Source: DATAGF01 sp963835685 (GTDB lineage Bacteria > Actinomycetota > Thermoleophilia > Miltoncostaeales > Miltoncostaeaceae). From it: a DNA stretch of 64,000 bases. Under the pieces are notes generated by a model, which was given only the letters and a program-made list of their open reading frames with translations, ran no database searches and was not told the DNA's origin. Both the position numbers and the translations under genes were made by a program. Positions 24,589 through 32,959 of the stretch are shown in pieces (position 1 is the first letter of the stretch; the number at the start of each line of letters is the position of its first letter). The DNA lies in the NCBI GenBank assembly GCA_963835685.1, contig CAWIGI010000010.1, positions 186,001-250,000 on the forward strand, written 5' to 3'.

Positions 24589-24983
24589 GCCAGCCCCGCC
24601 AGGTAGTCGCGGTAGGCGGCCTCGTCCATCAGCGAGTCCAGCTCGCCCGGGTCGGACAGGCGCACCCGGATGAGCCATCCCTCGCCGTACGGGTCGTCGT
24701 TGACGGTCTCGGGCCGGTCCTGCACGGCGGCGTTGACGGCGATGACCTCGCCGCTCGCGGGCGCGTAGATGTCCGACACGGCCTTCACCGACTCGAGCTC
24801 GCCGTAGGACGCGTCCTTCGCCACCGTCGCGCCCACGGCGGGCGGCTCGTAGTAGACCACCTCGCCGAGCGCGTCCTGCGCGTACCAGGTGATCCCGAAG
24901 ACGGCCTCCTCGCCCTCGGCGCGCACCCAGTCGTGCTCCGGGTGGTAGCGGACGTCGGTGGGATACGACTCGTCGGCGGGCAT
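24585..24983 (-). CDS. gcvH: Glycine cleavage system H protein
   Basis: This lipoyl carrier shuttles the aminomethyl group between P, T and L proteins. The lipoylated lysine is Lys67 in ELESVKAVSDIYAP. The flanking hammerhead fold is complete (HDWV near the start, GWLIRVRL near the end). At 132 aa it has typical length. A strong ribosome site (AAGGAG, 5 bases before the ATG) marks the start. It lies 9 bases after gcvT and is coupled by GTGA to gcvPA. Confidence 0.97.
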   Translation of the reverse strand: MPADESYPTDVRYHPEHDWVRAEGEEAVFGITWYAQDALGEVVYYEPPAVGATVAKDASYGELESVKAVSDIYAPASGEVIAVNAAVQDRPETVNDDPYGEGWLIRVRLSDPGELDSLMDEAAYRDYLAGLA

Positions 24984-24992
24984 GGGGCTCCT

Positions 24993-26090
24993 TCACTCCC
25001 TCGGGGACGTCGAGACCAGGGGACGGCGGGCGGTGCGCGCGGCCTTCGGCTTGCCGCGGACGTCGATGACGATGTCGTTGTCGGGGGCGGCGACGGGCGA
25101 CGGGACGTAGGCCATCCCGATCCCGGTGTCGAGCGACGGCGACAGCGTCCCGCTGGTCACCGTGCCGGCGGGGCGGCCGTCCACCAGCACCTCGTGGCCG
25201 GCGCGCGGGATGCCCGGCTCCGTCATCCGGAAGATCGCCAGGCGCTCCGCGGTCCCCTCGGCGAGCTGGCGCCGCATGACGTCGGCGCCGAAGTAGCGCC
25301 CGCCCTCGGTGTCGCATGCCCAGCGGAGCCCGGCCTCGATCGGCGTGCGCTCGCGCGAGAGCTCCTGGCCGTAGAGCGGGTAGCCCATCTCCAGGCGCAG
25401 GGTGTCCCGCGCCACCAGCCCGGTGGGCTCGGGGGCGTCGGCGCCGGACATGAGCGCGTCCCAGACGGCGGGGGCGCCGTCCCACGGGCACATCAGCTCG
25501 ACCCCGGGCTCGCCGGTGTAACCGGTGCGGGCGATCAGGCAGGGCACGCCCGCCACCATGTCCTCGCCGACGTCGAAGTAGTCCAGCGACAGCGCGAGCG
25601 GGGTCGCCAGGTGCGGGCTCAGCGCCGCCTGCCACGCGGGCCCCTGGAGGGCGAGCATGGCCACCTCGTGCGAGCGGTCGGCGAGCGCGACCTCGGAGGG
25701 CAGGCGGTCGGCGAGGCGGTCGCGGCAGGCGGCGACGTTCGACGCGTTGACGACCATGAGGAAGCGGTCGGCCAGGGCGTAGACGATCAGGTCGTCGATG
25801 ACGCCGCCGCCGTCCTGGCACATCAGCGTGTACTGGCCGCGCCCGGGGCCGATCTCGTCGATGTCGTTGGTCAGCACCCGCGCCAGCGCCTCGCGGGCGC
25901 CGGGGCCCGACACCTCGAGCTGCCCCATGTGCGAGACGTCGAAGACCCCGCAGCGCTCCCGCACCGCCCGGTGCTCGGCGCGGGCCGTCGAGTAGTAGAG
26001 GGGCATGTCCCACCCCGCGAAGGCCCCCATCCGCGCCCCCAGCGCGGCATGCCGGCCGTGCAGGGAGGTGCGCGAGAGGGTGGCCGCCAT
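24993..26090 (-). CDS. gcvT: Glycine cleavage system T protein (aminomethyltransferase)
   Basis: This folate-dependent enzyme releases ammonia and forms methylene-THF from the aminomethyl arm of GcvH. Motifs seen: FAGWDMPLYY, FDVSHMGQLEVSGPGA, the folate-site region LVVNASNVAACRDRL, GYTGEPGVELM and the closing ALRxG-type segment LEMGYPLYGQEL. Length is 365 aa. The ATG at 26090 is chosen because TAGCGT lies 8 bases upstream, which gives a leaderless mRNA. It is the first gene of the gcvT-H-PA-PB-lpd operon. With no 5' leader there is no room for a glycine riboswitch. Confidence 0.95.
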   Translation of the reverse strand: MAATLSRTSLHGRHAALGARMGAFAGWDMPLYYSTARAEHRAVRERCGVFDVSHMGQLEVSGPGAREALARVLTNDIDEIGPGRGQYTLMCQDGGGVIDDLIVYALADRFLMVVNASNVAACRDRLADRLPSEVALADRSHEVAMLALQGPAWQAALSPHLATPLALSLDYFDVGEDMVAGVPCLIARTGYTGEPGVELMCPWDGAPAVWDALMSGADAPEPTGLVARDTLRLEMGYPLYGQELSRERTPIEAGLRWACDTEGGRYFGADVMRRQLAEGTAERLAIFRMTEPGIPRAGHEVLVDGRPAGTVTSGTLSPSLDTGIGMAYVPSPVAAPDNDIVIDVRGKPKAARTARRPLVSTSPRE

Positions 26091-26098
26091 CCGGCGTG

Positions 26099-26104
26099 AC
26101 GCTA
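26099..26104 (-). promoter_or_regulatory. -10 element TAGCGT of the gcv operon
   Basis: TAGCGT is separated by 8 bases from the gcvT ATG. It lies inside the 67-base gap between ftsZ and gcvT, so the gcv operon can be transcribed independently of the dcw cluster. Confidence 0.6.
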
Positions 26105-26157
26105 CCACGCGTCCCGGGCGGGAGACCCGCCGTCCGAGGGCCCCTGCCGGAGGCTCC

Positions 26158-27291
26158 CTACGAGCCCTTCAGGAAGTCCGGGATGTCGAGGGCGTCGTCC
26201 GGCACCTCGAGGCTCTGGCGGTCCTGCGCCTCGAGCGTGATCGCGGGCGCCCCGCGGCCGTCCTCCTCCTTCTCGCGCAGGCGGGGCGTGACGGCCCCGG
26301 GGCGCTCGCGCCGGCCGAACCGCGGCTCGGCGACCTCGGCGGCCGAGGCCGCGCCGTCGAAGCCGGTCGCGATCACCGTGACGCGCAGCATGTCGCCCGC
26401 GTTCTCGTCGATGACCGCGCCGAAGATCACGTTGCAGTCGTCGTGGGCGGCCTGGCGGATGATCCCGGCCGCCTCGTCGATCTCGAACAGGCCCAGGTCG
26501 GGGCCGCCGGTGACGTTGAGGAGCACCCCGGTCGCGCCCGCGACGGTCGTCTCGAGCAACGGCGACGAGATCGCCGCCTTGGCGGCCTCCGCCGCGCGGT
26601 TCTCCCCGGACGCCGTGCCGATCCCCATCAGCGACGCGCCGGCGTCCTGCATGATCGTGCGGACGTCGGCGAAGTCGAGGTTGATCAGCCCGGGCACCGT
26701 GATGAGGTCGGTGATCCCCTGGACGCCCTGGCGCAGGACGTCGTCGGCCAGGCGGAAGGCGTCGATGATCGACGTTCGCCGCTCGACGACCTCGATCAGG
26801 CGGTCGTTCGGGATGATGATGACCGAGTCGACCTGCTTCTCGAGCGCCGAGATGCCCTCGTCGGCGCGGCGGCTCCGCTGCGCGCCCTCGAAGGCGAACG
26901 GACGCGTGACCACCCCGACCGTCAGCGCGCCCTGCTCACGCGCGGTCTGCGCGATGATGGGCGCCGCGCCGGTGCCGGTGCCGCCGCCCTCGCCGGCGGT
27001 GACGAAGACCATGTCGGCGCCGCGCACGGCCTCCTTCAGCTCCTCGCGGCTCTCGTCCGCGGCGGCCGCGCCGATGCGCGGGTCGGCGCCCGCGCCGAGC
27101 CCCTTCGTGATGGTTCCGCCGATGTGGACCTTCACGTCGGCGTCGCACATCGAGAGCGCCTGGGCGTCGGTGTTGACGGCGATGAACTCCACCCCGCGGA
27201 CGCCCGCGTCGATCATCCGGTTCACGGCGTTGGTGCCCGCGCCGCCGACGCCCACCACCTTGATGACCGCCAAGTAGTTGCTCGTCTCCAC
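26158..27291 (-). CDS. ftsZ: Cell division protein FtsZ
   Basis: This tubulin-like GTPase forms the division ring. It has VGGAGTNAVNRM at the N-terminus, the tubulin signature GGGTGTGAAP, the T7 synergy loop NLDFADVRTIM, and the usual beta-sheet domain. The C-terminal tail after a ~40-residue Glu/Arg-rich linker is LDIPDFLKG, the conserved peptide that binds SepF and FtsW. Length is 377 aa. The GTG start at 27291 has GGGAGG upstream. Unlike most of the cluster it does not overlap its upstream gene; it has its own promoter 160 bases upstream and a folded leader. FtsA is absent, so SepF-type anchoring is expected from elsewhere in the genome. Confidence 0.97.
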   Translation of the reverse strand: METSNYLAVIKVVGVGGAGTNAVNRMIDAGVRGVEFIAVNTDAQALSMCDADVKVHIGGTITKGLGAGADPRIGAAAADESREELKEAVRGADMVFVTAGEGGGTGTGAAPIIAQTAREQGALTVGVVTRPFAFEGAQRSRRADEGISALEKQVDSVIIIPNDRLIEVVERRTSIIDAFRLADDVLRQGVQGITDLITVPGLINLDFADVRTIMQDAGASLMGIGTASGENRAAEAAKAAISSPLLETTVAGATGVLLNVTGGPDLGLFEIDEAAGIIRQAAHDDCNVIFGAVIDENAGDMLRVTVIATGFDGAASAAEVAEPRFGRRERPGAVTPRLREKEEDGRGAPAITLEAQDRQSLEVPDDALDIPDFLKGS

Positions 27292-27372
27292 CTCTGCTCG
27301 CCTCCCGGCCACAGCCGTCGCGGGCCTTTGGTGCCCGCCCGAAACGGCCTGCTCACGCGCGGATTCGCTGAC

Positions 27373-27391
27373 CCTCAAGCGATGCTTGAGG
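27373..27391. repeat. Inverted repeat (8-bp stem, 3-nt loop) in the ftsZ leader
   Basis: CCTCAAGC-GAT-GCTTGAGG is a perfect hairpin or palindromic operator in the 5' leader of ftsZ, ~60-80 bases downstream of its promoter and ~80 bases before the start codon. It lacks a U-tract, so it is not a standard terminator. It may be a protein-binding site or an mRNA stabiliser. Confidence 0.6.
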
Positions 27392-27451
27392 CCGGTGGAC
27401 CCTCGGGAAGCCGGCTGTCGGCCTGCCTCAGGCACCACTCCACCAGCCTGG

Positions 27452-27480
27452 AAACTAGTGTCGGGTACCCTGGGTGTCAA
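27452..27480 (-). promoter_or_regulatory. ftsZ promoter TTGACA-N17-TAGTTT
   Basis: On the minus strand TTGACA (27475-27480) and TAGTTT (27452-27457) are separated by exactly 17 bases, a near-consensus housekeeping promoter. It lies between ftsQ and ftsZ and gives a leader of ~155 bases. It allows ftsZ to be made independently of the upstream mur-fts transcript. Confidence 0.8.
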
Positions 27481-27502
27481 GCAAAGGGTCATGCGGAAGT
27501 CG

Positions 27503-27532
27503 AGGCTTCGCCGCGTCGGCTCGACGAAGCCT
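27503..27532 (-). terminator. Hairpin just after ftsQ
   Basis: AGGCTTCG and CGAAGCCT form an 8-bp stem with a 14-nt loop, beginning 7 bases after the ftsQ stop. No T-run follows, so it is at best a partial terminator or a processing or stability element between ftsQ and the ftsZ promoter. Confidence 0.4.
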
Positions 27533-27538
27533 TGAGTC

Positions 27539-28372
27539 TTACTCGATGGTGGCCTGCCCCTCCTCGGCGACCGCGGGAGGGAGCCCGCCGATCGCCGGCC
27601 GCACCGGCACGCGCAGGTCGATGTACGTGGCCGCGGCGAGGTCGGCCGGGGGAACCTGGGTGAGCACCACGGCCAGCGCGCGGGCCTTCGCGGCCAGGCC
27701 CTCGGGGCGCCCCAGCCGCAGGACGGGCCCGTCGTCGAGGTGGCCCGACAGCGCGCCGGTCGAGTCGAGGGCGAGGCGGCGGACCCGACGCGCGGCCTCG
27801 GGCGGGGCGGCCGCCAGGAAGGTGAGCCCGGCCCGGTCGGACTCGCCCAGCGCGTATCCGGCCGCCGGCGGCGCGGCCGGCAGCCGCAGCCACCCGAGGC
27901 GCGCCTGGTCCGGCACCGGCCCGAGGACCCGGCCCGCCTCCGAGACGAGCGCCGCCTCGCCCCCGGGCCCGGCGGCGACGGCGACGGGACGCGCCATCGA
28001 GACGTCAACCGTGACGCGACGCGGCCAGTCGCGCTGCACCGACACGGCCGCGACCCACGGGAACGCCGCAGCCGCCGAGCGGATCTCGTCCACCGCCGGG
28101 GAGACCATCGTGCCGCCCGAGGCCGCCTCGGAGATCGCGGCGGTCAGCGCGGCGCGGTCCTCGCGGTCGTATCCGCGCACCGTGACGCCGTTCACCGCCA
28201 GCAGCGGCCCGTGGGCGAGCCACCACAGCAGCCCCAGCGCCGCGAGCGCGGCGACCCCGATGAGGAGTGCGAGCCGCCGCTGCCGGCCCTGCGCGCGGGC
28301 GACCCGGCGGCGGCGCGCGACGACCGCCGGATGAGGGCGCCGGCCGGCCGCGGCGGCGCGCGAGCCGCTCAC
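27539..28372 (-). CDS. ftsQ: Cell division protein FtsQ
   Basis: This bitopic divisome protein has a basic cytoplasmic N-terminus, one membrane helix (LALLIGVAALAALGLLWWLA) and a POTRA domain that begins LLAVNGVTVRGYDREDRAAL. The beta domain contains FPWVAAVSVQRDWPRRVTVDV, the typical FtsQ/DivIB motif. It connects FtsK/FtsW with FtsB-FtsL outside the membrane. Length is 277 aa. The GTG start overlaps the murB stop by GTGA. The order murC-murB-ftsQ-ftsZ is the actinobacterial-style end of the dcw cluster. Confidence 0.9.
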   Translation of the reverse strand: MSGSRAAAAGRRPHPAVVARRRRVARAQGRQRRLALLIGVAALAALGLLWWLAHGPLLAVNGVTVRGYDREDRAALTAAISEAASGGTMVSPAVDEIRSAAAAFPWVAAVSVQRDWPRRVTVDVSMARPVAVAAGPGGEAALVSEAGRVLGPVPDQARLGWLRLPAAPPAAGYALGESDRAGLTFLAAAPPEAARRVRRLALDSTGALSGHLDDGPVLRLGRPEGLAAKARALAVVLTQVPPADLAAATYIDLRVPVRPAIGGLPPAVAEEGQATIE

Positions 28373-29292
28373 CCGCCGGGGAGCGGCGGGCGGACGATCC
28401 CGCGCTCCGGGTCCAGGTAGCGCACCTCCGGCTCCAGCGTCACGCCGTGCGCGGCCGCGACGCGCCGGCGGCCCTCCGCCATCAGCGCGAGGACGTCGGC
28501 CGCGCGCGTCCCCGCGTCCGCCTCGATGAAGTTGGCGTGCACCGGCGAGAACCGCGCCCCGCCGACCCGCAGGCCCTTGCAGCCGGCGGCCTCGAGCAGC
28601 CGTCCCGCCGAGTCGCCGGGCGGGTTCGTGAAGACGCTGCCGAAGGTCCTCACCCCCTGGGGCTGGGTGGCGCGCCGCTGTCCGCGAAAGCCCGCCAACC
28701 GCGCGGCGATGGCCTCCGCGTCCCCGGGCCGCAGCGCGAACGCCACCGCGGCCACGACGTCGCCGGCCCCGATGGCCGAGCGCCGGTAGCCGAGCGCCAG
28801 GTCCCCGGGGCCGACCCGCCGCCGCCCCTCCGCCGAGCAGACGACGGCCCAGCGCAGCACCTGCGCGAGCTCGCCGGCGTGGGCGCCGGCGTTCATGGCC
28901 ACGGCGCCGCCGGCGGTCCCGGGGATGCTGGCCCCCCACTCGAGGCCCTCGAGGCCCGCGGCGGCCGCGCGCTGCACCGCGCGCGGCAGGGAGGCCCCCC
29001 CGCCGCACCACACGTCGGCGCCGCGCACGGAGATCGCCGTCAGACGCCCCTCGAGCCGCAGGGCCAGGCCGCGGAAGCCGTCGTCCGCGACGAGCAGGTT
29101 CGACCCGCGTCCCACGATCGCGACCGGCACGCCCTCGTCGCGCGCCCAGGCCAGCGCCGCCGAGGCCGCGCGGAACGACCCGACCCGGCAGAGGCGGTCG
29201 GCCGGGCCGCCGACCCGGATCGACGTCAGCGGGGCGAGGGGCGCGTCTCGCTCGAGCTCAGGCGGGGCGGGAGCGGTCGTCGGGGTCCCCAT
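28369..29292 (-). CDS. murB: UDP-N-acetylenolpyruvoylglucosamine reductase
   Basis: This FAD- and NADPH-dependent enzyme makes UDP-MurNAc. It shows SIRVGGPADRL, VVGRGSNLL-type IVGRGSNLLVADDGF, GIPGTAGGAV-type ASIPGTAGGAVAMNAGAHAGE, and the C-terminal catalytic block GSVFTNPPGDSAGRLLEAAGCKGLRVGG with the Ser that donates a proton. The HANFI motif is present as VHANFIEA. Length is 307 aa, typical of the short type II form. Its start overlaps the murC end by 35 bases; no better internal start was seen. Confidence 0.95.
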   Translation of the reverse strand: MGTPTTAPAPPELERDAPLAPLTSIRVGGPADRLCRVGSFRAASAALAWARDEGVPVAIVGRGSNLLVADDGFRGLALRLEGRLTAISVRGADVWCGGGASLPRAVQRAAAAGLEGLEWGASIPGTAGGAVAMNAGAHAGELAQVLRWAVVCSAEGRRRVGPGDLALGYRRSAIGAGDVVAAVAFALRPGDAEAIAARLAGFRGQRRATQPQGVRTFGSVFTNPPGDSAGRLLEAAGCKGLRVGGARFSPVHANFIEADAGTRAADVLALMAEGRRRVAAAHGVTLEPEVRYLDPERGIVRPPLPGG

Positions 29293-30640
29293 CGACGGAC
29301 TGTTTTTCCAGGCGGGCCACCAACTCCTTCCCCAGGAGGGTGACGTCGCCCGCCCCCATGGTGATGAGCAGGTCGCCGGGACGGACCTCCGCGAGGGCGG
29401 CGTCGGCGGCGTCGGCGAGGGTCGGCGCGTGGACGGCCCGCGCCGGCGCCGGCACCCGCTCGGCCACGGCGCGTCCGGTGGCCCGCGGGTCGGGGGGCTC
29501 GCGCGCCAGGTACACCTCGGTCACCACGACGACGTCGGCGTCGCCGAGCGCGGCCCCGAGCTCGGCCGCGAGGGCCCGCGTCCGCGACGGCAGGTGCGGC
29601 TGGAACACCACGACGACGCGGCGGGCACCGCGCTCGCGGGCGGCCGCGAGGGTGGCCCGGATCTCGGCCGGGTGGTGGGCGTAGTCGTCAACCACCTCCA
29701 CGCCGCCGGCGCGGCCGCGGTGCTCCATGCGCCGGCCCACGCCGGCGAACCCCGCGAGCCGTGCCGCCGCGCGGCTCGGCGGGACGCCGCACCAATCCGC
29801 GAGCGCGAGCGCACAGGCGGCGTTGTCGGCGTTGTGGCGCCCCGCCAGGGCGAGCGGCACGTCGATCCGCCGCCCGTCGGCCAGCGCCAGGGCGAAGCCG
29901 GGGCCGCCGCGCCCGGGCTCGGCGCGCCCCCACGCGCCGGGGGCGTCCCCGACCAGCCTCAGCGCGCAGGGGGCGCCCTCCGCGCACGCCCGGGCCTCGG
30001 CGTCCGGGCCGACGACCAGCAGCCCGTCGGCCGGCAGCCGCGCGACGAAGGCCCGGAAGACCTCGCGCACGTCGTCCATCGTCGCGAAGGTCGCGTGGTG
30101 GTCGTGGTCCACGTTGAGGAGGATCGCGGCCTCCGGCGAGAGGTTCAGGAGGGAGCGGTCGCTCTCGTCGGCCTCGGCCACGAACCAGGGACCGCCGCCC
30201 CACAGGGCGCCGGTGCCCGCGCCGCCGGCGATGGTGGCCCCGACGGCGGCCGAGGCGTCGCCGAGGACGGCCACGAGCATCGCGCTGGTCGTCAACTTGC
30301 CGTGCGCCCCGGCGACGGCCAGGCCGCGGCGGCCCGCCATCAGCTCCGCGAGCAGCTCGGAGCGGTGCAGCACCGGCAGGCCGCGCCGCCGCGCCTCGGC
30401 CAGCTCGGGGTTGTCGTCGGCGATCGCGGTCGAGACGACGAGCGCGGCGGCGTCCGCGGGCAACGCCGCGGCGTCGTGGCCCGCGCGGGCGGCGATGCCG
30501 GCCTCGCGGAGGGCCGCGAGCGTCTCGGAGTCCTCGCGGTCGCTGCCGCTGACGCGGTAGCCGGCGGCCGCCGCGAGCCGCGCCAGCCCGCTCATCCCGG
30601 CGCCTCCGATGCCGACCAGGTGGATCGAGCGGGCCGTCAT
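29258..30640 (-). CDS. murC: UDP-N-acetylmuramate--L-alanine ligase, altered P-loop
   Basis: This ATP-dependent ligase adds the first amino acid to UDP-MurNAc. N-terminal nucleotide motif HLVGIGGAGMSGLARL, central ATPase domain and C-terminal ligase domain (VVDDYAHHPAEIRATL) are all present, and the length of 460 aa is normal. The P-loop is odd: where the family has GTHGKTTT, this protein has GAHGKLTT (Leu116 after the lysine). The codon is TTG, where Thr would need ACN. The Thr normally contacts ATP phosphate/Mg, so activity could be affected unless a neighbouring Thr compensates. The gene is single-copy in the window and otherwise intact. ATGA overlap with murG. Confidence 0.93.
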   Translation of the reverse strand: MTARSIHLVGIGGAGMSGLARLAAAAGYRVSGSDREDSETLAALREAGIAARAGHDAAALPADAAALVVSTAIADDNPELAEARRRGLPVLHRSELLAELMAGRRGLAVAGAHGKLTTSAMLVAVLGDASAAVGATIAGGAGTGALWGGGPWFVAEADESDRSLLNLSPEAAILLNVDHDHHATFATMDDVREVFRAFVARLPADGLLVVGPDAEARACAEGAPCALRLVGDAPGAWGRAEPGRGGPGFALALADGRRIDVPLALAGRHNADNAACALALADWCGVPPSRAAARLAGFAGVGRRMEHRGRAGGVEVVDDYAHHPAEIRATLAAARERGARRVVVVFQPHLPSRTRALAAELGAALGDADVVVVTEVYLAREPPDPRATGRAVAERVPAPARAVHAPTLADAADAALAEVRPGDLLITMGAGDVTLLGKELVARLEKQSVDGDPDDRSRPA

Positions 30641-31782
30641 CCCGCCCGGCGCCGGCGCAGCCGTGGCAGGTGCGGGCGGGGCAGGCGCGGCAGGCGGAGG
30701 CCGCGGCGCGGGCGCCGGGCGATGGCGAGCACCTCGTCGGCGACCCGGTCGGCGGCGTCGGGCCGGCCGGCGGCGCGGGCGGCCTCGGCCATCGCGTCGA
30801 GGCGGTGGCGGTCCGAGAGCAGGGCGCCCACGAGGCCGCGGAGGCGCTCTCCGGTGCACTCGGCGTCGGGCAGCACCACCGCCGCGCCGGCCTCGGCGAG
30901 CCAGCGCGCGTTCTTGGCCTGGTGGTCCGCGGCGGCGTGGGGGTAGGGCACGAGGATCGCCGGCCGGCCGATCGCGGCCAGCTCGAAGACCGACCCGCCC
31001 GAGCGCGAGACGACGAGGTCCGCCGCCGCGATGGCGCCCGGCAGGTCGTCGAGCCAGCCGACGAGGCGGTAGCGGTCCCCGTGGTCGCGCCCGTCCAGGA
31101 GGCGGCGGGTCTCCTCCAGCAGGGCGGGGCCCGCCACGTGGATGACCTCGATCGGCGGCGCGCTGCCGAAGGCCTCGGCGGCGGCGCGGTTCAGCGTCCG
31201 GGCGCCCTGGCTGCCGCCCACCACGAGCACCGCGGTGGCCCCCGGGTCGATGCCGAGGGAGCGGCGGCCGGCGGTGCGCGTGGCCGAGGTCACGGCGCGG
31301 CCCACCGGGCGGCCGGTCACCATGTACCGGCGACCGGTGCGGCCGGCCAGCGGGAAGGCCAGCGCGACCCGCCGCGCGAGGGGCGCCCCCAGGCGGTTGG
31401 CCACGCCCAGGTGCGAGTCGGCCTCCATGAGCATCAGCGGGCGGCGGGTCAGCCAGGCGGCCACCGCGGCGGGCCCGGCGACGTAGCCGCCCGCGCCCAG
31501 GACCGCGTGGGGGCGGCGGTGCGCCAGCAGGCTCGCCGTGCGCGGGAGCGCGAGGGCGGCCATCGCCAGCGCGGTGAGATTCCGCGGCGTGAGGCGCCGG
31601 GCGAGGCCGCGCAGCGGGATCAGGTCCTGCGGGTAGCCGGCGGCCTCCACCGCCCCCGCCGCGCCGGCGCCGCGGGCGCCCAGGAACCTGACCTCAGCCC
31701 CCCGCTCGCGCAGCGCGTCGGCCACCGCCAGCGCCGGCATCACGTGCCCGCCCGTCCCGCCGGCGGCGATCAGCACCCGCAC
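30637..31782 (-). CDS. murG: UDP-GlcNAc:MurNAc-pentapeptide-lipid GlcNAc transferase
   Basis: This GT28 glycosyltransferase makes lipid II on the inner face of the membrane. It has VLIAAGGTGGHVMPALAVA, AVLGAGGYVAGP, the UDP-GlcNAc site VVGGSQGARTLN, and SRSGGSVFELAAIGRPAILVPYPHAAADHQ. I chose GTG 31782, which gives VRVLIAAGG. A TTG at 31839 would extend the protein but enlarge the overlap with ftsW. The C-terminus ends in a Leu/Arg/Pro-rich repeat (RLPRLPRPHLPRL) that is unusual and probably membrane-associated. Coupled by ATGA to murC. Confidence 0.94.
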   Translation of the reverse strand: MRVLIAAGGTGGHVMPALAVADALRERGAEVRFLGARGAGAAGAVEAAGYPQDLIPLRGLARRLTPRNLTALAMAALALPRTASLLAHRRPHAVLGAGGYVAGPAAVAAWLTRRPLMLMEADSHLGVANRLGAPLARRVALAFPLAGRTGRRYMVTGRPVGRAVTSATRTAGRRSLGIDPGATAVLVVGGSQGARTLNRAAAEAFGSAPPIEVIHVAGPALLEETRRLLDGRDHGDRYRLVGWLDDLPGAIAAADLVVSRSGGSVFELAAIGRPAILVPYPHAAADHQAKNARWLAEAGAAVVLPDAECTGERLRGLVGALLSDRHRLDAMAEAARAAGRPDAADRVADEVLAIARRPRRGLRLPRLPRPHLPRLRRRRAG

Positions 31783-32914
31783 GGGGGACCGCGGCGAGTC
31801 GCCCGGCGGCGGAGTGGGATCGGCGTCCGATGTTGACAAGGAGGCCAGTGCAGGCGAGGAGGACGATGAGGCTGCTGCCTCCGAACGAGACGAAGGGCAG
31901 CGGGACGCCGGTCACGGGCATCACCCCGACGACGGCGCCGATGTTGATCGCGGCCTGCGCCAGCACCAGGGTCGTGAGGCCCGCCGCCAGCGCCTGCTGG
32001 TGGAGGTCCTCTGACCTCAGCGCGATCCGGTACCCCGCCGCCGCGTAGAGCGCGAACGCCACGAGCACCCCGACCACACCGATGAGGCCGAGTTCCTCCC
32101 CCACCGTCGCGAGGATCATATCCGTGTGCGCCTCGGGCAGGTAGAACGCCTTCTGGACGCCGTCGCCGAGGCCGACGCCGCTGACGCCGCCGGAGCCCAG
32201 CGCGACCTGGGCCTGGACGCTCTGGAAGCCGGCGCCGTCGGGGTCGCTCCAGGGGTCGAGGAAGGCCAGCAGGCGCTCGCGCCGGTAGGGCTCGGCGAGG
32301 ATCGCGATCATCGCCACGAGCGCCCCCGCCGCGACGATCGCGCCGAGGTGGCGGAGCCGGGCTCCGGCGACGATGAGCATGGCGACCGCCATGGCGCAGA
32401 GGACGACGGCGGTGCCCATGTCCGGCTCGACCAGGATCAGGCCGGCGAGCGCGGCGGTCACGAGCATGAACGGCGCGAGCCCGCCCGGGGTCCCCAGCCT
32501 CCGCGGGTGGCGGACCAGGGCCTGCGCCAGCCACAGGGCGAGCGCCAGCTTGGCGAGCTCGGACGGCTGCAGCTGGCCGAGCGCGCCCAGGCTGATCCAC
32601 CGGCGCGAGCCGTTGACCTCCATGCCGATGGACGGCACCAGCACGACCAGCAGCAGGAACGCCGCGACGGCCAGCGCGGGCGGGCCCAGGCGGCGCATCC
32701 CCTCGGGGCTCATGCGGGCGCAGACCGCATACGCCCCCAGGCCCACGGCCGCATAGGCCGCCTGCCGCGTGACCATGCCCAGGGGGTCTCCGTCGTTGAG
32801 CAGCGCGGTGGCGCTCGAGGACGAGTAGACCATGACGAGCCCGAAGGACACGAGCGCCAGCACGACGCCGGCGAGCAGGCGCTCGGGGGCGGCGGAGGGA
32901 GAGCGGGAGGCCAC
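31694..32914 (-). CDS. ftsW: Lipid II polymerase FtsW (SEDS family)
   Basis: This polytopic membrane glycosyltransferase (about 10 helices) works with FtsI. Family motifs are seen: MVYSSSS in helix 1, NGSRRWISLGALGQLQPSELAKLALALWLA, the EPDMGTAVVL loop with its conserved Asp, LPEAHTDMILATVGEELGLIG, and PVTGVPLPFVSFGGSSLIVLL. Length is 406 aa. The last ~30 codons (Arg/Ala/Gly-rich) overlap the start of murG, so either there is a real overlap of ~89 bases or a small frame error removed the native stop. The GTG start has GGAG just upstream, 45 bases after murD. Confidence 0.95.
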   Translation of the reverse strand: MASRSPSAAPERLLAGVVLALVSFGLVMVYSSSSATALLNDGDPLGMVTRQAAYAAVGLGAYAVCARMSPEGMRRLGPPALAVAAFLLLVVLVPSIGMEVNGSRRWISLGALGQLQPSELAKLALALWLAQALVRHPRRLGTPGGLAPFMLVTAALAGLILVEPDMGTAVVLCAMAVAMLIVAGARLRHLGAIVAAGALVAMIAILAEPYRRERLLAFLDPWSDPDGAGFQSVQAQVALGSGGVSGVGLGDGVQKAFYLPEAHTDMILATVGEELGLIGVVGVLVAFALYAAAGYRIALRSEDLHQQALAAGLTTLVLAQAAINIGAVVGVMPVTGVPLPFVSFGGSSLIVLLACTGLLVNIGRRSHSAAGRLAAVPRAGADRRRRDGRARDAGAGGGRRAARAGG

Positions 32915-32959
32915 GGCTCCGAGGACTTCGCCGTGCGCCCCCCGGACCCTTGACGGCCG

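Noticed and set aside
26091..26157. Possible glycine riboswitch before gcvT
   Set aside because: The promoter -10 ends 8 bases before the ATG, so there is no leader RNA to hold a riboswitch.
30637..31839. Longer murG from TTG at 31839
   Set aside because: TTG with no ribosome site and a larger overlap with ftsW; the GTG at 31782 begins just before the conserved AAGGTGGH motif.
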